A stretch of 64,000 bases of DNA from Dongia_A sp044226685 (GTDB lineage: Bacteria; Pseudomonadota; Alphaproteobacteria; Dongiales; Dongiaceae): the NCBI GenBank assembly GCA_044226685.1, contig JBGAGP010000002.1, forward strand, positions 1 to 64,000, in the 5' to 3' direction. The notes under the pieces are model-generated. The model was not told the DNA's origin. It did no database searches and saw only the letters and a list, made by a program, of their open reading frames with translations. The position numbers were made by a program, and so were the translations under genes. Below, one piece after another: positions 14,709 to 23,079 of this stretch (its first letter is position 1; every line of letters starts with the position of its first letter).

Positions 14709-16244
14709 TCAGCTCAACCGCTTCACGGTGAGCATCACGCTGCCGCGGTTGTTGTCGTAGAAGTTCCAGGCATCGTTGGCATAGGCATGGAGGTAGCCGG
14801 ATCCCGCCACCTTATAGCGCGCGACGCCCCTGCCGATCAGCAGGGTCTCGTGCAGTGCGGCGGTCTGGCCGTCGCGCAGGCCATTGGCGATGACGCCGAT
14901 GAGGGCGAACCAGGGATATTCCTCGTGCCGCTTGGTGAGCCAGAAATCGCCTGCCTTGGTGCCGGTGATGCGCTTGAACAGAGTCTCGCCCTTGCCGATC
15001 AGGCTGCCCAGCAATTGCGCCACCTCACTCGGCTGGAACTTGCCGTCGTCGCTGCCGTCGGGGCCGCAGGCAATGTCGCGGTCGAGCCAGCTGCCGGTGG
15101 CGGCGAAGCTGTATTCGGCGCCCTTCTCCAGATAGAGCCCGGTCGCGTTCCACGGGTTCGAGGCATAAATCGCCTCGCTGAACGACTGGCCGACCGCCAG
15201 GCGCGTGGTGTTGCGATAGGGCATCTGGGTGATCGGCGGAGTCTTGCAGCGCTCGACCACGGAATCGTGCAGCAGCGCCGGATCCGCCTTGTCGAGCGGC
15301 GGAATGGCGCGCGGCTTGCTCGGCAGCAGCTTGAACACGTCGCTCAGCGAATTGTGCAGCAGGTCCTGGTAGTTCGGCTTGATCTGGACTTTCAGGCCGG
15401 TCTCGACGGCCAGCGACTGCGCCTCCGCCTCCTGGATCATCCAGGCCAGGCTGCCATCGGACAGGCCGATTTCGCGATAGCCGCCGCCGACGTCGCTATG
15501 CGCGCCCGGGAACCAGATCTGCTTCACGTCGCGGCCCTCGGTATTGGTCCACAGGGTCGGCTCGAAGCTCTCGCGCAGCTCGTCCAGGGCGAGGGCGTGG
15601 CGGCCATGCTGCACCAGCTTGTTCAGGTTGGTGTCGTGGAACATGTATTTGTGCGGATCGTCGATCAGGTTGAGGAAACTCAGGTGATCGGGGATGCCCA
15701 GCGCGCCCACCGTGTCCCAGACACCGATGAAATGCAGAGGGATGTCGATGGTGCCGGCGCCGTCGCTCGCCTTGAATTTCCAGCCCCGCTTGACCCACGG
15801 GTCGCGGGTCGCGCCCTTCACGCGGTAGCCCTTGTTGAACAGCTCCTCGATGCGCGCCCAGATCGTCTTGTCGTCGAGCCCGGCGCCGTCGAGCAGGCCG
15901 AAGCGGGTGACGAACCCGCCCAGGCTGCGCGCGGTATAGGCACCGCGGCTGAAGCCGAACAGGAAGATGCGGTCGCCGGCGGTGTAGTTGTCGCACAGCC
16001 AGCGATAGCCGCTCTGGATGTTGCGATCGAGGCCGATGCCAATACCGCCGCCGAGCGCCTTGTCCAGCAGGCCGCCATCAGTGCCGACGCCGGGGTGATA
16101 GTATTTCAGCTGCGGCTTGCCGGCGGCATCCTGCGCCGAGATCAGGTTATAGAGGCGCACCACGTTGGTCGGGGTCGGAACGCCACCCTGGTTCTGGTCG
16201 GCCGTGTTCCAGGTGCCGTCGCAGCAGACCGCGAGATTGGCCAT
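14709..16244 (-). CDS. DUF2235 alpha/beta hydrolase (Tle1-like phospholipase domain)
   Basis: A 511-residue protein with an N-terminal DUF2235 hydrolase domain. MANLAVCCDGTWN at the start and the nucleophile elbow GFSRG (S99, in LFGFSRGAYTARSL) are hallmarks; a later SDVGGGY segment fits the family Asp. The C-terminal 160 residues form an extra domain of unknown role. The domain occurs in type VI secretion phospholipase effectors (Tle1), but no T6SS, VgrG or immunity gene lies nearby and there is no signal peptide, so a housekeeping lipase/esterase is equally likely. ATG 16244 follows GAGGGGGA. It stands alone between convergent and divergent neighbours. Confidence 0.82.
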   Translation of the reverse strand: MANLAVCCDGTWNTADQNQGGVPTPTNVVRLYNLISAQDAAGKPQLKYYHPGVGTDGGLLDKALGGGIGIGLDRNIQSGYRWLCDNYTAGDRIFLFGFSRGAYTARSLGGFVTRFGLLDGAGLDDKTIWARIEELFNKGYRVKGATRDPWVKRGWKFKASDGAGTIDIPLHFIGVWDTVGALGIPDHLSFLNLIDDPHKYMFHDTNLNKLVQHGRHALALDELRESFEPTLWTNTEGRDVKQIWFPGAHSDVGGGYREIGLSDGSLAWMIQEAEAQSLAVETGLKVQIKPNYQDLLHNSLSDVFKLLPSKPRAIPPLDKADPALLHDSVVERCKTPPITQMPYRNTTRLAVGQSFSEAIYASNPWNATGLYLEKGAEYSFAATGSWLDRDIACGPDGSDDGKFQPSEVAQLLGSLIGKGETLFKRITGTKAGDFWLTKRHEEYPWFALIGVIANGLRDGQTAALHETLLIGRGVARYKVAGSGYLHAYANDAWNFYDNNRGSVMLTVKRLS

Positions 16245-16376
16245 GGCATCCCCCTCATGTCGGAAGGCGGAAACTCCAGCACAGACATCGCTGGCCGTCC
16301 AACGACAAATGCGTTTTGATCCGTCGGCGGCACAAGTGCGTAGAGTTTGCGGGGCGCTCCAACCGGAGTTGTGACG

Positions 16377-16937
16377 ATGCCATTGCGAACTTTTTTCGGA
16401 ACTCTCACTGTCGTGTTGCTATTGGCGGCGGCGACGATCGCTGCCCGCGCGGAGGATGCGATGAGCGCCTATGATTTCAGTTTCAAGACCATCGACGGCG
16501 CCGACCTGCCGCTGAGCGCGTTCAAGGGCAAGGCGGTGCTGGTGGTGAACACCGCGTCGGAATGCGGCTACACCCCGCAATACAGGGACCTCGAGGCGCT
16601 GTGGCAGAGCTACCGCGACCGCGGCCTGGTGGTGCTCGGCGTGCCGTCGAACGATTTCGGCGGCCAGGAGCCGGGGACGGAGGCCGAGATCAAGCGCTTC
16701 TGCGAGCGGCAATATGCCGTGGACTTCCCGCTCGCCGGCAAGGAACGGGTGAGCGGCGCCGCGGCGCATCCGTTCTACAAGTGGGCGGCGCAGGCGGCCG
16801 GCGCGGAGTCCGTGCCACGCTGGAACTTCCACAAATACCTGGTCGGCCCGGACGGCATGATCGCGGCGTGGTTCCCGACGCGCGTCGCGCCGGTCGACCC
16901 GCAGGTGACCGGCGCCATCGAGAAGATCCTGCCCTAG
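16377..16937 (+). CDS. Periplasmic glutathione peroxidase
   Basis: A 186-residue thiol peroxidase of the GPx family with an N-terminal signal peptide (hydrophobic residues 8-25, cleavage likely after ARA). The peroxidatic Cys is C63 in TASECGYTPQY, with the supporting Q97 (FGGQEPG) and W149-N150 (PRWNFHKYL). It should reduce H2O2 or lipid hydroperoxides in the periplasm, more likely using thioredoxin-like proteins than glutathione. I chose ATG 16377 because it begins the signal peptide. The gene converges on the TerC-like gene and their 3' ends overlap by four bases. Confidence 0.9.
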   Translation: MPLRTFFGTLTVVLLLAAATIAARAEDAMSAYDFSFKTIDGADLPLSAFKGKAVLVVNTASECGYTPQYRDLEALWQSYRDRGLVVLGVPSNDFGGQEPGTEAEIKRFCERQYAVDFPLAGKERVSGAAAHPFYKWAAQAAGAESVPRWNFHKYLVGPDGMIAAWFPTRVAPVDPQVTGAIEKILP

Positions 16938-17674
16938 ACGACGCGCTCGGTGCTTGCCGCCTTTCGCTGCACCTTGCGCCGCGCCATCAGGTTCAGCGCC
17001 TCGACGCCGGCGGAGAAGGCGATGGCGAAGTAGATGTAGCCCTTCGGGATGTGGAAGTGCAGGCCCTCGGCGATCAGCGCGGTGCCGATCAGCAGCAGGA
17101 ACGAGAGGCACAGCATCTTCACCGTCGGGTGGTTGTGCACGAAGCGGCCGACCGGGGCGGCGGCCACCAGCATGACCGCCATCGCCACCACCACCGCCGC
17201 CACCATGATGGCGAGATGGTTCGCCATGCCGACGGCAGTGATGACCGAATCCAGCGAGAACACGATGTCGAGCAGCGCGATCTGGATGATGGCCGAGATG
17301 AAGGTGAGGTGCCGGCGCGCGCCGCCGGCCTCGTCGCCGCCTTCGACCGAATGATGGATCTCCATGGTTGCCTTGACCAGCAGGAAGATGCCGCCGCCGC
17401 CCAGGATGATGTCGCGCCAGGAGAGCTCGTAGCCCCAAAGATTGGCGATCGGCGTCACCAGCCCGGCCACCCAGGAGATCGAGAACAGCAGCGCCAGCCG
17501 GGTGAGCAGGGCCAGGCTCAGGCCCCATTTGCGCGCGGCGTCCTGCTGCTCCGGCTTGCAGCGCGAGGCGACGATCTGGACGAACATCAAATTGTCGATG
17601 CCGAGGACGATTTCCAGCGCCGCAAGCGTCAGGAATGCCGCCAGGGCCTCGGCGGTCAGAAGTTCGGCGATCAT
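16934..17674 (-). CDS. TerC-family integral membrane protein
   Basis: A 246-residue protein with about seven membrane segments. Two family motifs with membrane-embedded acids are present: ALEIVLGIDNLMF near the N-terminus and DIVFSLDSVITAVGM in the middle. TerC proteins are linked to tellurite resistance and metal (manganese) efflux. Start ATG 17674 has AGGGGAT just upstream; a longer frame to 17737 lacks a good ribosome-binding site. It converges with the glutathione peroxidase gene, its only close neighbour. Confidence 0.88.
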   Translation of the reverse strand: MIAELLTAEALAAFLTLAALEIVLGIDNLMFVQIVASRCKPEQQDAARKWGLSLALLTRLALLFSISWVAGLVTPIANLWGYELSWRDIILGGGGIFLLVKATMEIHHSVEGGDEAGGARRHLTFISAIIQIALLDIVFSLDSVITAVGMANHLAIMVAAVVVAMAVMLVAAAPVGRFVHNHPTVKMLCLSFLLLIGTALIAEGLHFHIPKGYIYFAIAFSAGVEALNLMARRKVQRKAASTERVV

Positions 17675-17882
17675 GCATATCCCCTTATAGAGACCACGGG
17701 TCGCCGGCATCCCGGCCGGCGAGGGCGTCGGCGACATATAGGATGGCCCCGGGCCTTTCGCCAGTCCGGCCGCGCCGGGGCGCCCGATGGCATTGATGGG
17801 ATTAGTTTTTGGCTGCCCAGGAACTCATTTGCCAGCCGCCCCCCGGCGCGGGCATCCTGGGCCGAACCCAAGGGGGCATTCC

Positions 17883-19070
17883 ATGAAAATCAAGGACCTG
17901 AAAGTCTTCATCGTCGGCAACCCGCCGCCCAGCTTCGGCGGCCGCTACTTCATCTTCGTCAAGCTGGTCGCCGATAACGGCATCGAGGGGGTGGGCGAGG
18001 TCTATTGCGACAGCTTCGGGCCCAAGGCCATGACGGCGATGATCGAGGACGTCTTCGCCCGCTATGTGCAGGGGACCGATCCGTTCCACATCGAGAGCCT
18101 GTGGCGCAAGGTCTACAGCAGCGGCTATTCGCAGCGTCCGGACCCGTCGCTGGTGGGCGTGCTGTCGGGGATCGAGATCGCCTTGTGGGACATCCTGGGC
18201 AAGGCGCTGGAGAAGCCGATCTACGAGCTGATCGGCGGCAAGGTGCATGAGCGGCTGCGCAGCTACACCTATATCTATCCCGAGCCGGGCGAGGACGAGA
18301 GCATCTACCACAATGCCGAGCTCTCGGCCGAGCGCGCGGCGGCCTATGTGAAGCAGGGCTTCACCGCGTTGAAGTTCGATCCGGTCACCCCCTATACGGC
18401 CTTCGACCCGCGCCAGCCGTCGCTGGAGGCGCTCGATCGCGCCGAGAAATTCTGCCGCCTGCTGCGCGAGGCGGTCGGCAGCAAGGCCGATTTGCTGTTC
18501 GGCACCCACGGCCAGTTCACCGCGTCGGGCGCCATCCGGCTTGCCAAGCGCATCGAGCCCTACGATCCGCTCTGGTTCGAGGAGCCGACGCCGCCGGAAA
18601 TGCCGGAGGAGATGGCGCTGGTCGCGCGCGGCACGTCGATTCCGGTGGCGACCGGCGAGCGCCTGTGCACCAAATACGAATTCTCCCGCGTGCTCGAGCA
18701 TCGCGCCGCGTCAATCCTGCAGATGGCCCTCGGCCGCGTCGGCGGCATCTGGGAGGCGAAGAAGATCGCCGCGCTGGCGGAGACGCACTACGCCCAGATC
18801 GCGCCGCACCTCTATTGCGGCCCGATCGAGGCGGCCGCGAACATCCAGTATGCGGCTTCGCTGCCGAACTTCCTGATCCTGGAAAGCATCCGCACCTTCG
18901 GCGGCTTCTATGCCGAGCTGCTCAACAAGCCGATCCGCTGGGAAGGCGGCTACGTCATCCCGTCCAGCGAGCCCGGCCTCGGCATCGAGCTCAACGAGAA
19001 GGTGGCGCTGGCGCATCCTTATGACGGCGACCGCCTGCACCTGGAGATGACCAATCATCCGGTGCCGTAG
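17883..19070 (+). CDS. Enolase-superfamily (mandelate racemase subgroup) protein with altered active site
   Basis: A 395-residue protein with the N-terminal capping domain and C-terminal barrel of the mandelate racemase/galactonate dehydratase group. By eye against E. coli DgoD, the second and third metal ligands are kept (E233 or E234 in WFEEP, E259 in TGER) and the barrel His of the His-Asp dyad is H309 (APHLYCGP). However, the first metal ligand Asp is G207 in FGTHGQ (H209 is conserved) and the dyad Asp is A282 in LQMALG. Either a family variant or an enzyme with changed chemistry. ATG 17883 follows AAGGGGG. No catabolic partner adjoins it, so the substrate is unknown. Confidence 0.82.
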   Translation: MKIKDLKVFIVGNPPPSFGGRYFIFVKLVADNGIEGVGEVYCDSFGPKAMTAMIEDVFARYVQGTDPFHIESLWRKVYSSGYSQRPDPSLVGVLSGIEIALWDILGKALEKPIYELIGGKVHERLRSYTYIYPEPGEDESIYHNAELSAERAAAYVKQGFTALKFDPVTPYTAFDPRQPSLEALDRAEKFCRLLREAVGSKADLLFGTHGQFTASGAIRLAKRIEPYDPLWFEEPTPPEMPEEMALVARGTSIPVATGERLCTKYEFSRVLEHRAASILQMALGRVGGIWEAKKIAALAETHYAQIAPHLYCGPIEAAANIQYAASLPNFLILESIRTFGGFYAELLNKPIRWEGGYVIPSSEPGLGIELNEKVALAHPYDGDRLHLEMTNHPVP

Positions 19071-19090
19071 GAAGAGCGAAAACCTCCGTC

Positions 19091-19177
19091 GTCATTGCCG
19101 GGCTTGACCCGGCAATCCAAGCTCACGGCGACGGCGAGATGAAACTTGGATCCCCGGGTCAAGCCCGGGGATGACGA
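19091..19177. repeat. Dispersed palindromic repeat, copy 2
   Basis: Halves GTCATTGCCGGGCTTGACCC (19091 on) and GGGTCAAGCCCGGGGATGAC (19157 on) face each other. The element ends 20 bases before the ATG at 19197. Translating through it produces the well-known spurious peptide MDPRVKPGDDE, which is why longer start choices for the next gene are rejected. Confidence 0.85.
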
Positions 19178-19196
19178 AAATGGGGAATGTTGGCAC

Positions 19197-20108
19197 ATGC
19201 GCTACGGATTCATCGGCCTCGGCAATCTCGGCGTGCAGCTGGCGGGGAGCCTGCTGCGCGAGGGCTTTTCGCCGGTCGTGCATGACCGCAATGCCGCCGC
19301 CGCGAAGCCGCTGCTGGACCGCGGCGCCGCCTGGGCGGCGACACCGCGCGCCCTGGCCGCGGAATGCGATGCGGTGATCACCTGCCTGCCGTCGCCGGCG
19401 GTGAGCGAGGCGGTGCTGAGCGGGCCGGATGGCATCCTGGCGGGGCTCAGGCGCGGCGGCTGCTGGATCGAGATGAGCACGCTCGGGCGGGAGGAGATCC
19501 TGCGCCTGGCCGCGTTGGCGGCGGAGCGCGGTGTCGAGACCCTGGAATCGCCGGTGACCGGCGGCGTGCACAAGGCTGCCTCGGGTGAGATCACCATCCT
19601 TGCTGGCGGCCCGCAGGAATTGTTCGAGGCGCACCGGCCGGCGCTGGCGGCGATGGGCGGCGAGATCTTCCACATGGGTCCGCTGGGCTCGGCGGCGCTC
19701 ATCAAGGTCATCACCAACATGCTGGCCTTCATCCACCTGGTGGCCGATGGCGAGGCGCTGATGCTGGCCAGGCGCGGCGGGCTCGATCTGGCGCAGGCGT
19801 GGAACGCCATCCGCGCCAGCTCCGGCAATTCCTTCGTGCATGAGACCGAGGGGCAACTGATCCTGAACGGCAGCTACGACATCGGCTTCTCCATGGACCT
19901 CGCCTGCAAGGATCTCGGCTTCGCGATGAAGTTCGGCCGCGAATTCGGCGTGCCGCTGGATCTGGCCGCGTTGACGGCGCAGACCTTCATCCGCGGCCGC
20001 GCCGCCTATGGCGGCGAGGCGCAATCGACCGCGATCGTGAAGCTGCTCGAGGAACAGCTGAAGACCGACTTGCGGGCGCCGGGCTTTCCCGCAAGACTGA
20101 CGGAATGA
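19197..20108 (+). CDS. NAD(P)-dependent beta-hydroxyacid dehydrogenase (HIBADH family)
   Basis: A 303-residue member of the 3-hydroxyisobutyrate/phosphogluconate dehydrogenase family, oxidising a 3-hydroxyacid to the semialdehyde or the reverse. The N-terminal FIGLGNLG is the dinucleotide-binding motif; the substrate motif SPVTGGVHKAASG (near residue 120) and the catalytic Lys region GSAALIKVITNML (near 165) are present. Start is ATG 19197, since the upstream frame is repeat-derived. In E. barkeri a relative reduces 2-formylglutarate, the product of enamidase, so a link to the nicotinate cluster 5 kb away is possible but unproven. Confidence 0.87.
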   Translation: MRYGFIGLGNLGVQLAGSLLREGFSPVVHDRNAAAAKPLLDRGAAWAATPRALAAECDAVITCLPSPAVSEAVLSGPDGILAGLRRGGCWIEMSTLGREEILRLAALAAERGVETLESPVTGGVHKAASGEITILAGGPQELFEAHRPALAAMGGEIFHMGPLGSAALIKVITNMLAFIHLVADGEALMLARRGGLDLAQAWNAIRASSGNSFVHETEGQLILNGSYDIGFSMDLACKDLGFAMKFGREFGVPLDLAALTAQTFIRGRAAYGGEAQSTAIVKLLEEQLKTDLRAPGFPARLTE

Positions 20109-20152
20109 TCGACGCATGGCCGGGCATGTTCCCGGCCGCCGGGAGGTGAGCG

Positions 20153-20917
20153 GTGCAGCCTCTTCGTCATGTCCTTCGTCACCCTGGCCTGGTCGCACTT
20201 CTATTGTTCAGCGGTGCTGCGCTGGCCGGCACGGCACGCGCCCAGGCGGAAGCGCCGCGGGTCGATGTCGCCCTGGTGCTGGCGGTCGATGCCTCGGGGA
20301 GCATCGATGCCGGCGAGTTCCAGCTGCAGAAGGAAGGCATCGCCCAGGCGATCGCCGCGCCCGAGGTGCTCGCCACCATCGGCGGCGGACGGCATGGCCG
20401 CATCGCCATCGCCTATGTGGAATGGGGCAGCCCGGGCGGGGCGCGAACCATCGTCGACTGGAAGCTGGTGGGCGGGGCGGCGGAGGCCGCGGAATTCGGC
20501 CGGGCCGTGCTGGCGGCGCCGCGATCACCACAAAGTTACAACGCCATCGGCGACGCCATTGACCACGCGGTCAGACTCCTTGCCCAATGTCCCTGCCGCC
20601 CGACGCGGCGGATCATCGACGTCTCGGGCGACAATCCGGACAACCGGAGCCACCTGCCGGCGCCGCTCGCGCGCGATGCGGCGATGGCCGCCGGCATCAC
20701 CGTCAATGCCCTGGCGATCCTGCAGGACGGGCGATTGGGGCCGCAGGGCCGGCCCTGGCTGGTCGAAACCTTTGAGCGAACCATTGTCGGCGGCTTCGGT
20801 GCCTTCGCGACAGCCGCCAATTCTCGGGCCGATTTCGCCCGGGCCCTGCGGGAGAAAATGATTCTCGAGATCTCCGAGGCCGCCCCTGCGGCTGACGTGC
20901 AGGACGAGCCCGGCTGA
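20153..20917 (+). CDS. DUF1194 (VWA-like) secreted protein
   Basis: A 254-residue protein with a signal peptide (hydrophobic 13-26, cleavage near ARA30) and a von Willebrand factor A-like fold of the DUF1194 family. The metal-site motif DASGS is at residues 46-50, and VSGDNPDN later matches the family. Cys residues in QCPCRPTRR may form a disulfide. GTG 20153 is preceded by GGGAGG. Role unknown; such domains mediate metal-dependent protein binding in the envelope. It stands 44 bases after the dehydrogenase and 135 bases before a transporter operon with its own promoter. Confidence 0.82.
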   Translation: MQPLRHVLRHPGLVALLLFSGAALAGTARAQAEAPRVDVALVLAVDASGSIDAGEFQLQKEGIAQAIAAPEVLATIGGGRHGRIAIAYVEWGSPGGARTIVDWKLVGGAAEAAEFGRAVLAAPRSPQSYNAIGDAIDHAVRLLAQCPCRPTRRIIDVSGDNPDNRSHLPAPLARDAAMAAGITVNALAILQDGRLGPQGRPWLVETFERTIVGGFGAFATAANSRADFARALREKMILEISEAAPAADVQDEPG

Positions 20918-20965
20918 GGCGCCGGAGAAGCGATGGGCCCAAATGTGGCATATGTCCCCTTGCCA

Positions 20966-20994
20966 TTGACTGCGGGGGAAGCGACCTGCAAATT
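20966..20994 (+). promoter_or_regulatory. Candidate promoter of the PotABCD-type operon
   Basis: TTGACT (20966-20971) and CAAATT (20989-20994) are 17 bases apart in an unusually AT-rich leader. The -35 is good and the -10 weak (3 of 6). Confidence 0.35.
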
Positions 20995-21025
20995 AGCTGC
21001 GGGCTTTACGTAAAAACAGAAAACA

Positions 21026-21041
21026 CAAGAATTAATTCTTG
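21026..21041. promoter_or_regulatory. Perfect 16-base palindrome in the transporter leader
   Basis: CAAGAATTAATTCTTG is a perfect inverted repeat ending 11 bases before the ATG at 21053. A second perfect palindrome, TTTACGTAAA, lies at 21005-21014. Both sit between the candidate promoter and the start codon and could be operators. Confidence 0.45.
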
Positions 21042-21052
21042 CGGGGGACAGG

Positions 21053-22147
21053 ATGGTCTCGGCTGCAGCCGTTGAGGCCAAGAACGTCACGAAGATTTTC
21101 GGGGTGGGGCAGGACGGAGTCCGGGCGCTGGATGGCGTCTCGGTGACGATTCGCGAGAACGAATTCTTCACCCTGCTGGGCCCGTCCGGATGCGGCAAGA
21201 CCACGCTGCTGCGGCTCATCGCCGGCTTCGATTTTCCGACCGAGGGCGAGATCCTGCTCTACGGCCAGGACATCGCGCCGCTGCCGCCCTACAAGCGCCC
21301 GGTCAACACGGTGTTCCAGAGCTATTCGCTGTTCCCGCACATGACGGTCGGACAGAACATCGGCTTCGGGCTTGAGATGCTCGGCAAGCCGAAGGCCGAG
21401 GTCGACGCGCGGGTCACCGAGATGCTGCGCCTGGTGCGCATGGAGGAACTCCGCAACCGCAAGACCAGCCAGATTTCCGGCGGCCAGCAGCAGCGCGTGG
21501 CGCTGGCCCGCGCCCTGGCGCCGCAACCGAAGGTGCTGCTGCTCGACGAGCCGCTTTCGGCATTGGACTACAAGCTGCGCAAGGACATGCAGATCGAGCT
21601 GAAGCGGCTGCAGCACGAGACCGGCATCACCTTCATCTTCGTCACCCACGACCAGGAAGAAGCGCTGACCATGTCGGACCGCATCGCGGTCATGTCGAAG
21701 GGCCATATCCTCCAGGTCGGCACGCCGCGCGACATCTACGACCACCCGGCCGAGCGCTTCGTCGCCAATTTCATCGGCGAGACGAATTTCCTCGAGGGCC
21801 AGCTTACCGGGATGTCGGGCGAGCGGGCGGATGTGCGCCTGTCGGCGGGCGCCGCGGCGATTTCGGCCACCCTGCCCGAGGGCTTCGCGCCCAATGGCAG
21901 CGTGACGGTGGTCATCCGGCCGGAGCACGCGCAGATCGCCTTGCCGGGCCAGCGCGCGACGATCGACGGCACGGTCGAGAACGTCGTCTATTTCGGCACC
22001 GACACGCACATCCACATGCGGCTCGACGACGGCAGCGAGTTCATCGTGCGCCAGCAGAACAGCCGCGACCGCGCGGTGATGGTCGCCAAGGGCGACAGGG
22101 CCGGCGTGGTGATCGGCGACAACGTCGCCCAGGTCTTGAGGGACTGA
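21053..22147 (+). CDS. ABC transporter ATPase, PotA type (spermidine/putrescine family)
   Basis: A 364-residue ATPase with the nucleotide-binding domain in the first 235 residues (Walker A GPSGCGKTT, signature ISGGQQQRVALARAL, Walker B VLLLDEPLSALD) and a C-terminal TOBE regulatory domain. It energises the importer formed by the next three gene products. The first gene of a four-gene run potA-potB-potC-potD with spacings of 3, 8 and 32 bases. ATG 21053 is preceded by GGGGGACAGG. Polyamine family by sequence; the real substrate could be another cationic compound. Confidence 0.92.
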   Translation: MVSAAAVEAKNVTKIFGVGQDGVRALDGVSVTIRENEFFTLLGPSGCGKTTLLRLIAGFDFPTEGEILLYGQDIAPLPPYKRPVNTVFQSYSLFPHMTVGQNIGFGLEMLGKPKAEVDARVTEMLRLVRMEELRNRKTSQISGGQQQRVALARALAPQPKVLLLDEPLSALDYKLRKDMQIELKRLQHETGITFIFVTHDQEEALTMSDRIAVMSKGHILQVGTPRDIYDHPAERFVANFIGETNFLEGQLTGMSGERADVRLSAGAAAISATLPEGFAPNGSVTVVIRPEHAQIALPGQRATIDGTVENVVYFGTDTHIHMRLDDGSEFIVRQQNSRDRAVMVAKGDRAGVVIGDNVAQVLRD

Positions 22148-22150
22148 CGG

Positions 22151-23071
22151 ATGGCGAACGTCCGCGAAGTCGCCGAGGCCGCCGCGCGCAGGGACGTTCG
22201 CAATCGCTGGTACCTGGTCGCGCCCGCGCTGGTCATCATCATGCTGGCGGCGATCGGTCCGCTCTTCATCATGGTGGTCTACTCGTTCCTGGGCAAAGGC
22301 GACTACGGCGGCGTCACCAGCAGCCTGTCGACCGATGCCTGGTTCAGCGTGCTGATGGAACGCGACATCTTCGACGACACGCTGAGCTTCGCCGACGCCC
22401 ACATGATCGTGTTCTGGCGCAGCGTGCGCCTGGCCGGCGTCACCACCATCCTGACCCTGCTGGTCGGCTTCCCGACCGCCTTCTTCATCACCACCCGGCC
22501 GGAGAAGCAGCGCGACCTCTGGCTGTTCCTGGTCACCATCCCGTTCTGGACCAACCTGCTGATCCGCACCTTCGCGATCGAGGAACTGATCCGCCGGGAC
22601 GGCGTCATCAACAACATCCTGATCGGTCTCGGCCTCATCCAGGAGCCGATCCAGATGCTGAACACCGATTTCGCCATCGGCTTCGGCATGACCTATGTCT
22701 ACCTGCCGCTGATGGTGCTGCCGATCTATGCCAGCATGGAGAAGCTCGACTTCCGCATGGTGGAGGCGGGCTATGACCTCTATGCCGGGCGGCTGGCGGT
22801 GCTGCGGCGGATCATCATTCCGCTGGTGAAGCCGGGGATCATCGCCGGCTCGATCCTGGTCTTCATTCCGGCGATCGGCGCCTATGTCACGCCGGCCCTG
22901 CTCGGCGGCGGCAAGAAGATGATGATCAGCAACCTGATCTCGCTGCAATTCGGCCAGGGGCGCAACTGGCCGCTGGGTGCGGCGCTTTCCATAACGCTGA
23001 TGGCGATCGTGACCGCCGCTTTGCTGATCTATGTCAGGAACGCGTCGCGCATGTCGTCGCGGACGCATTAG
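22151..23071 (+). CDS. ABC transporter permease, PotB type
   Basis: A 306-residue inner-membrane permease with six predicted helices and the EAA-loop (VEAGYDLYAGRLAVLRRIIIPLV) that contacts the ATPase. The first periplasmic loop is long, as in PotB. It follows the ATPase by 3 bases and precedes its partner permease by 8 bases. Forms the membrane channel of the polyamine-type importer. Confidence 0.9.
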   Translation: MANVREVAEAAARRDVRNRWYLVAPALVIIMLAAIGPLFIMVVYSFLGKGDYGGVTSSLSTDAWFSVLMERDIFDDTLSFADAHMIVFWRSVRLAGVTTILTLLVGFPTAFFITTRPEKQRDLWLFLVTIPFWTNLLIRTFAIEELIRRDGVINNILIGLGLIQEPIQMLNTDFAIGFGMTYVYLPLMVLPIYASMEKLDFRMVEAGYDLYAGRLAVLRRIIIPLVKPGIIAGSILVFIPAIGAYVTPALLGGGKKMMISNLISLQFGQGRNWPLGAALSITLMAIVTAALLIYVRNASRMSSRTH

Positions 23072-23079
23072 GAAGCATC

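Noticed and set aside
14709..16244. Type VI secretion effector locus
   Set aside because: No VgrG, Hcp, PAAR or immunity gene nearby; only the hydrolase domain is shared.
19146..19196. N-terminal extension MDPRVKPGDDE of the dehydrogenase
   Set aside because: It is the translation of the dispersed palindromic repeat; ATG 19197 begins the nucleotide-binding motif.
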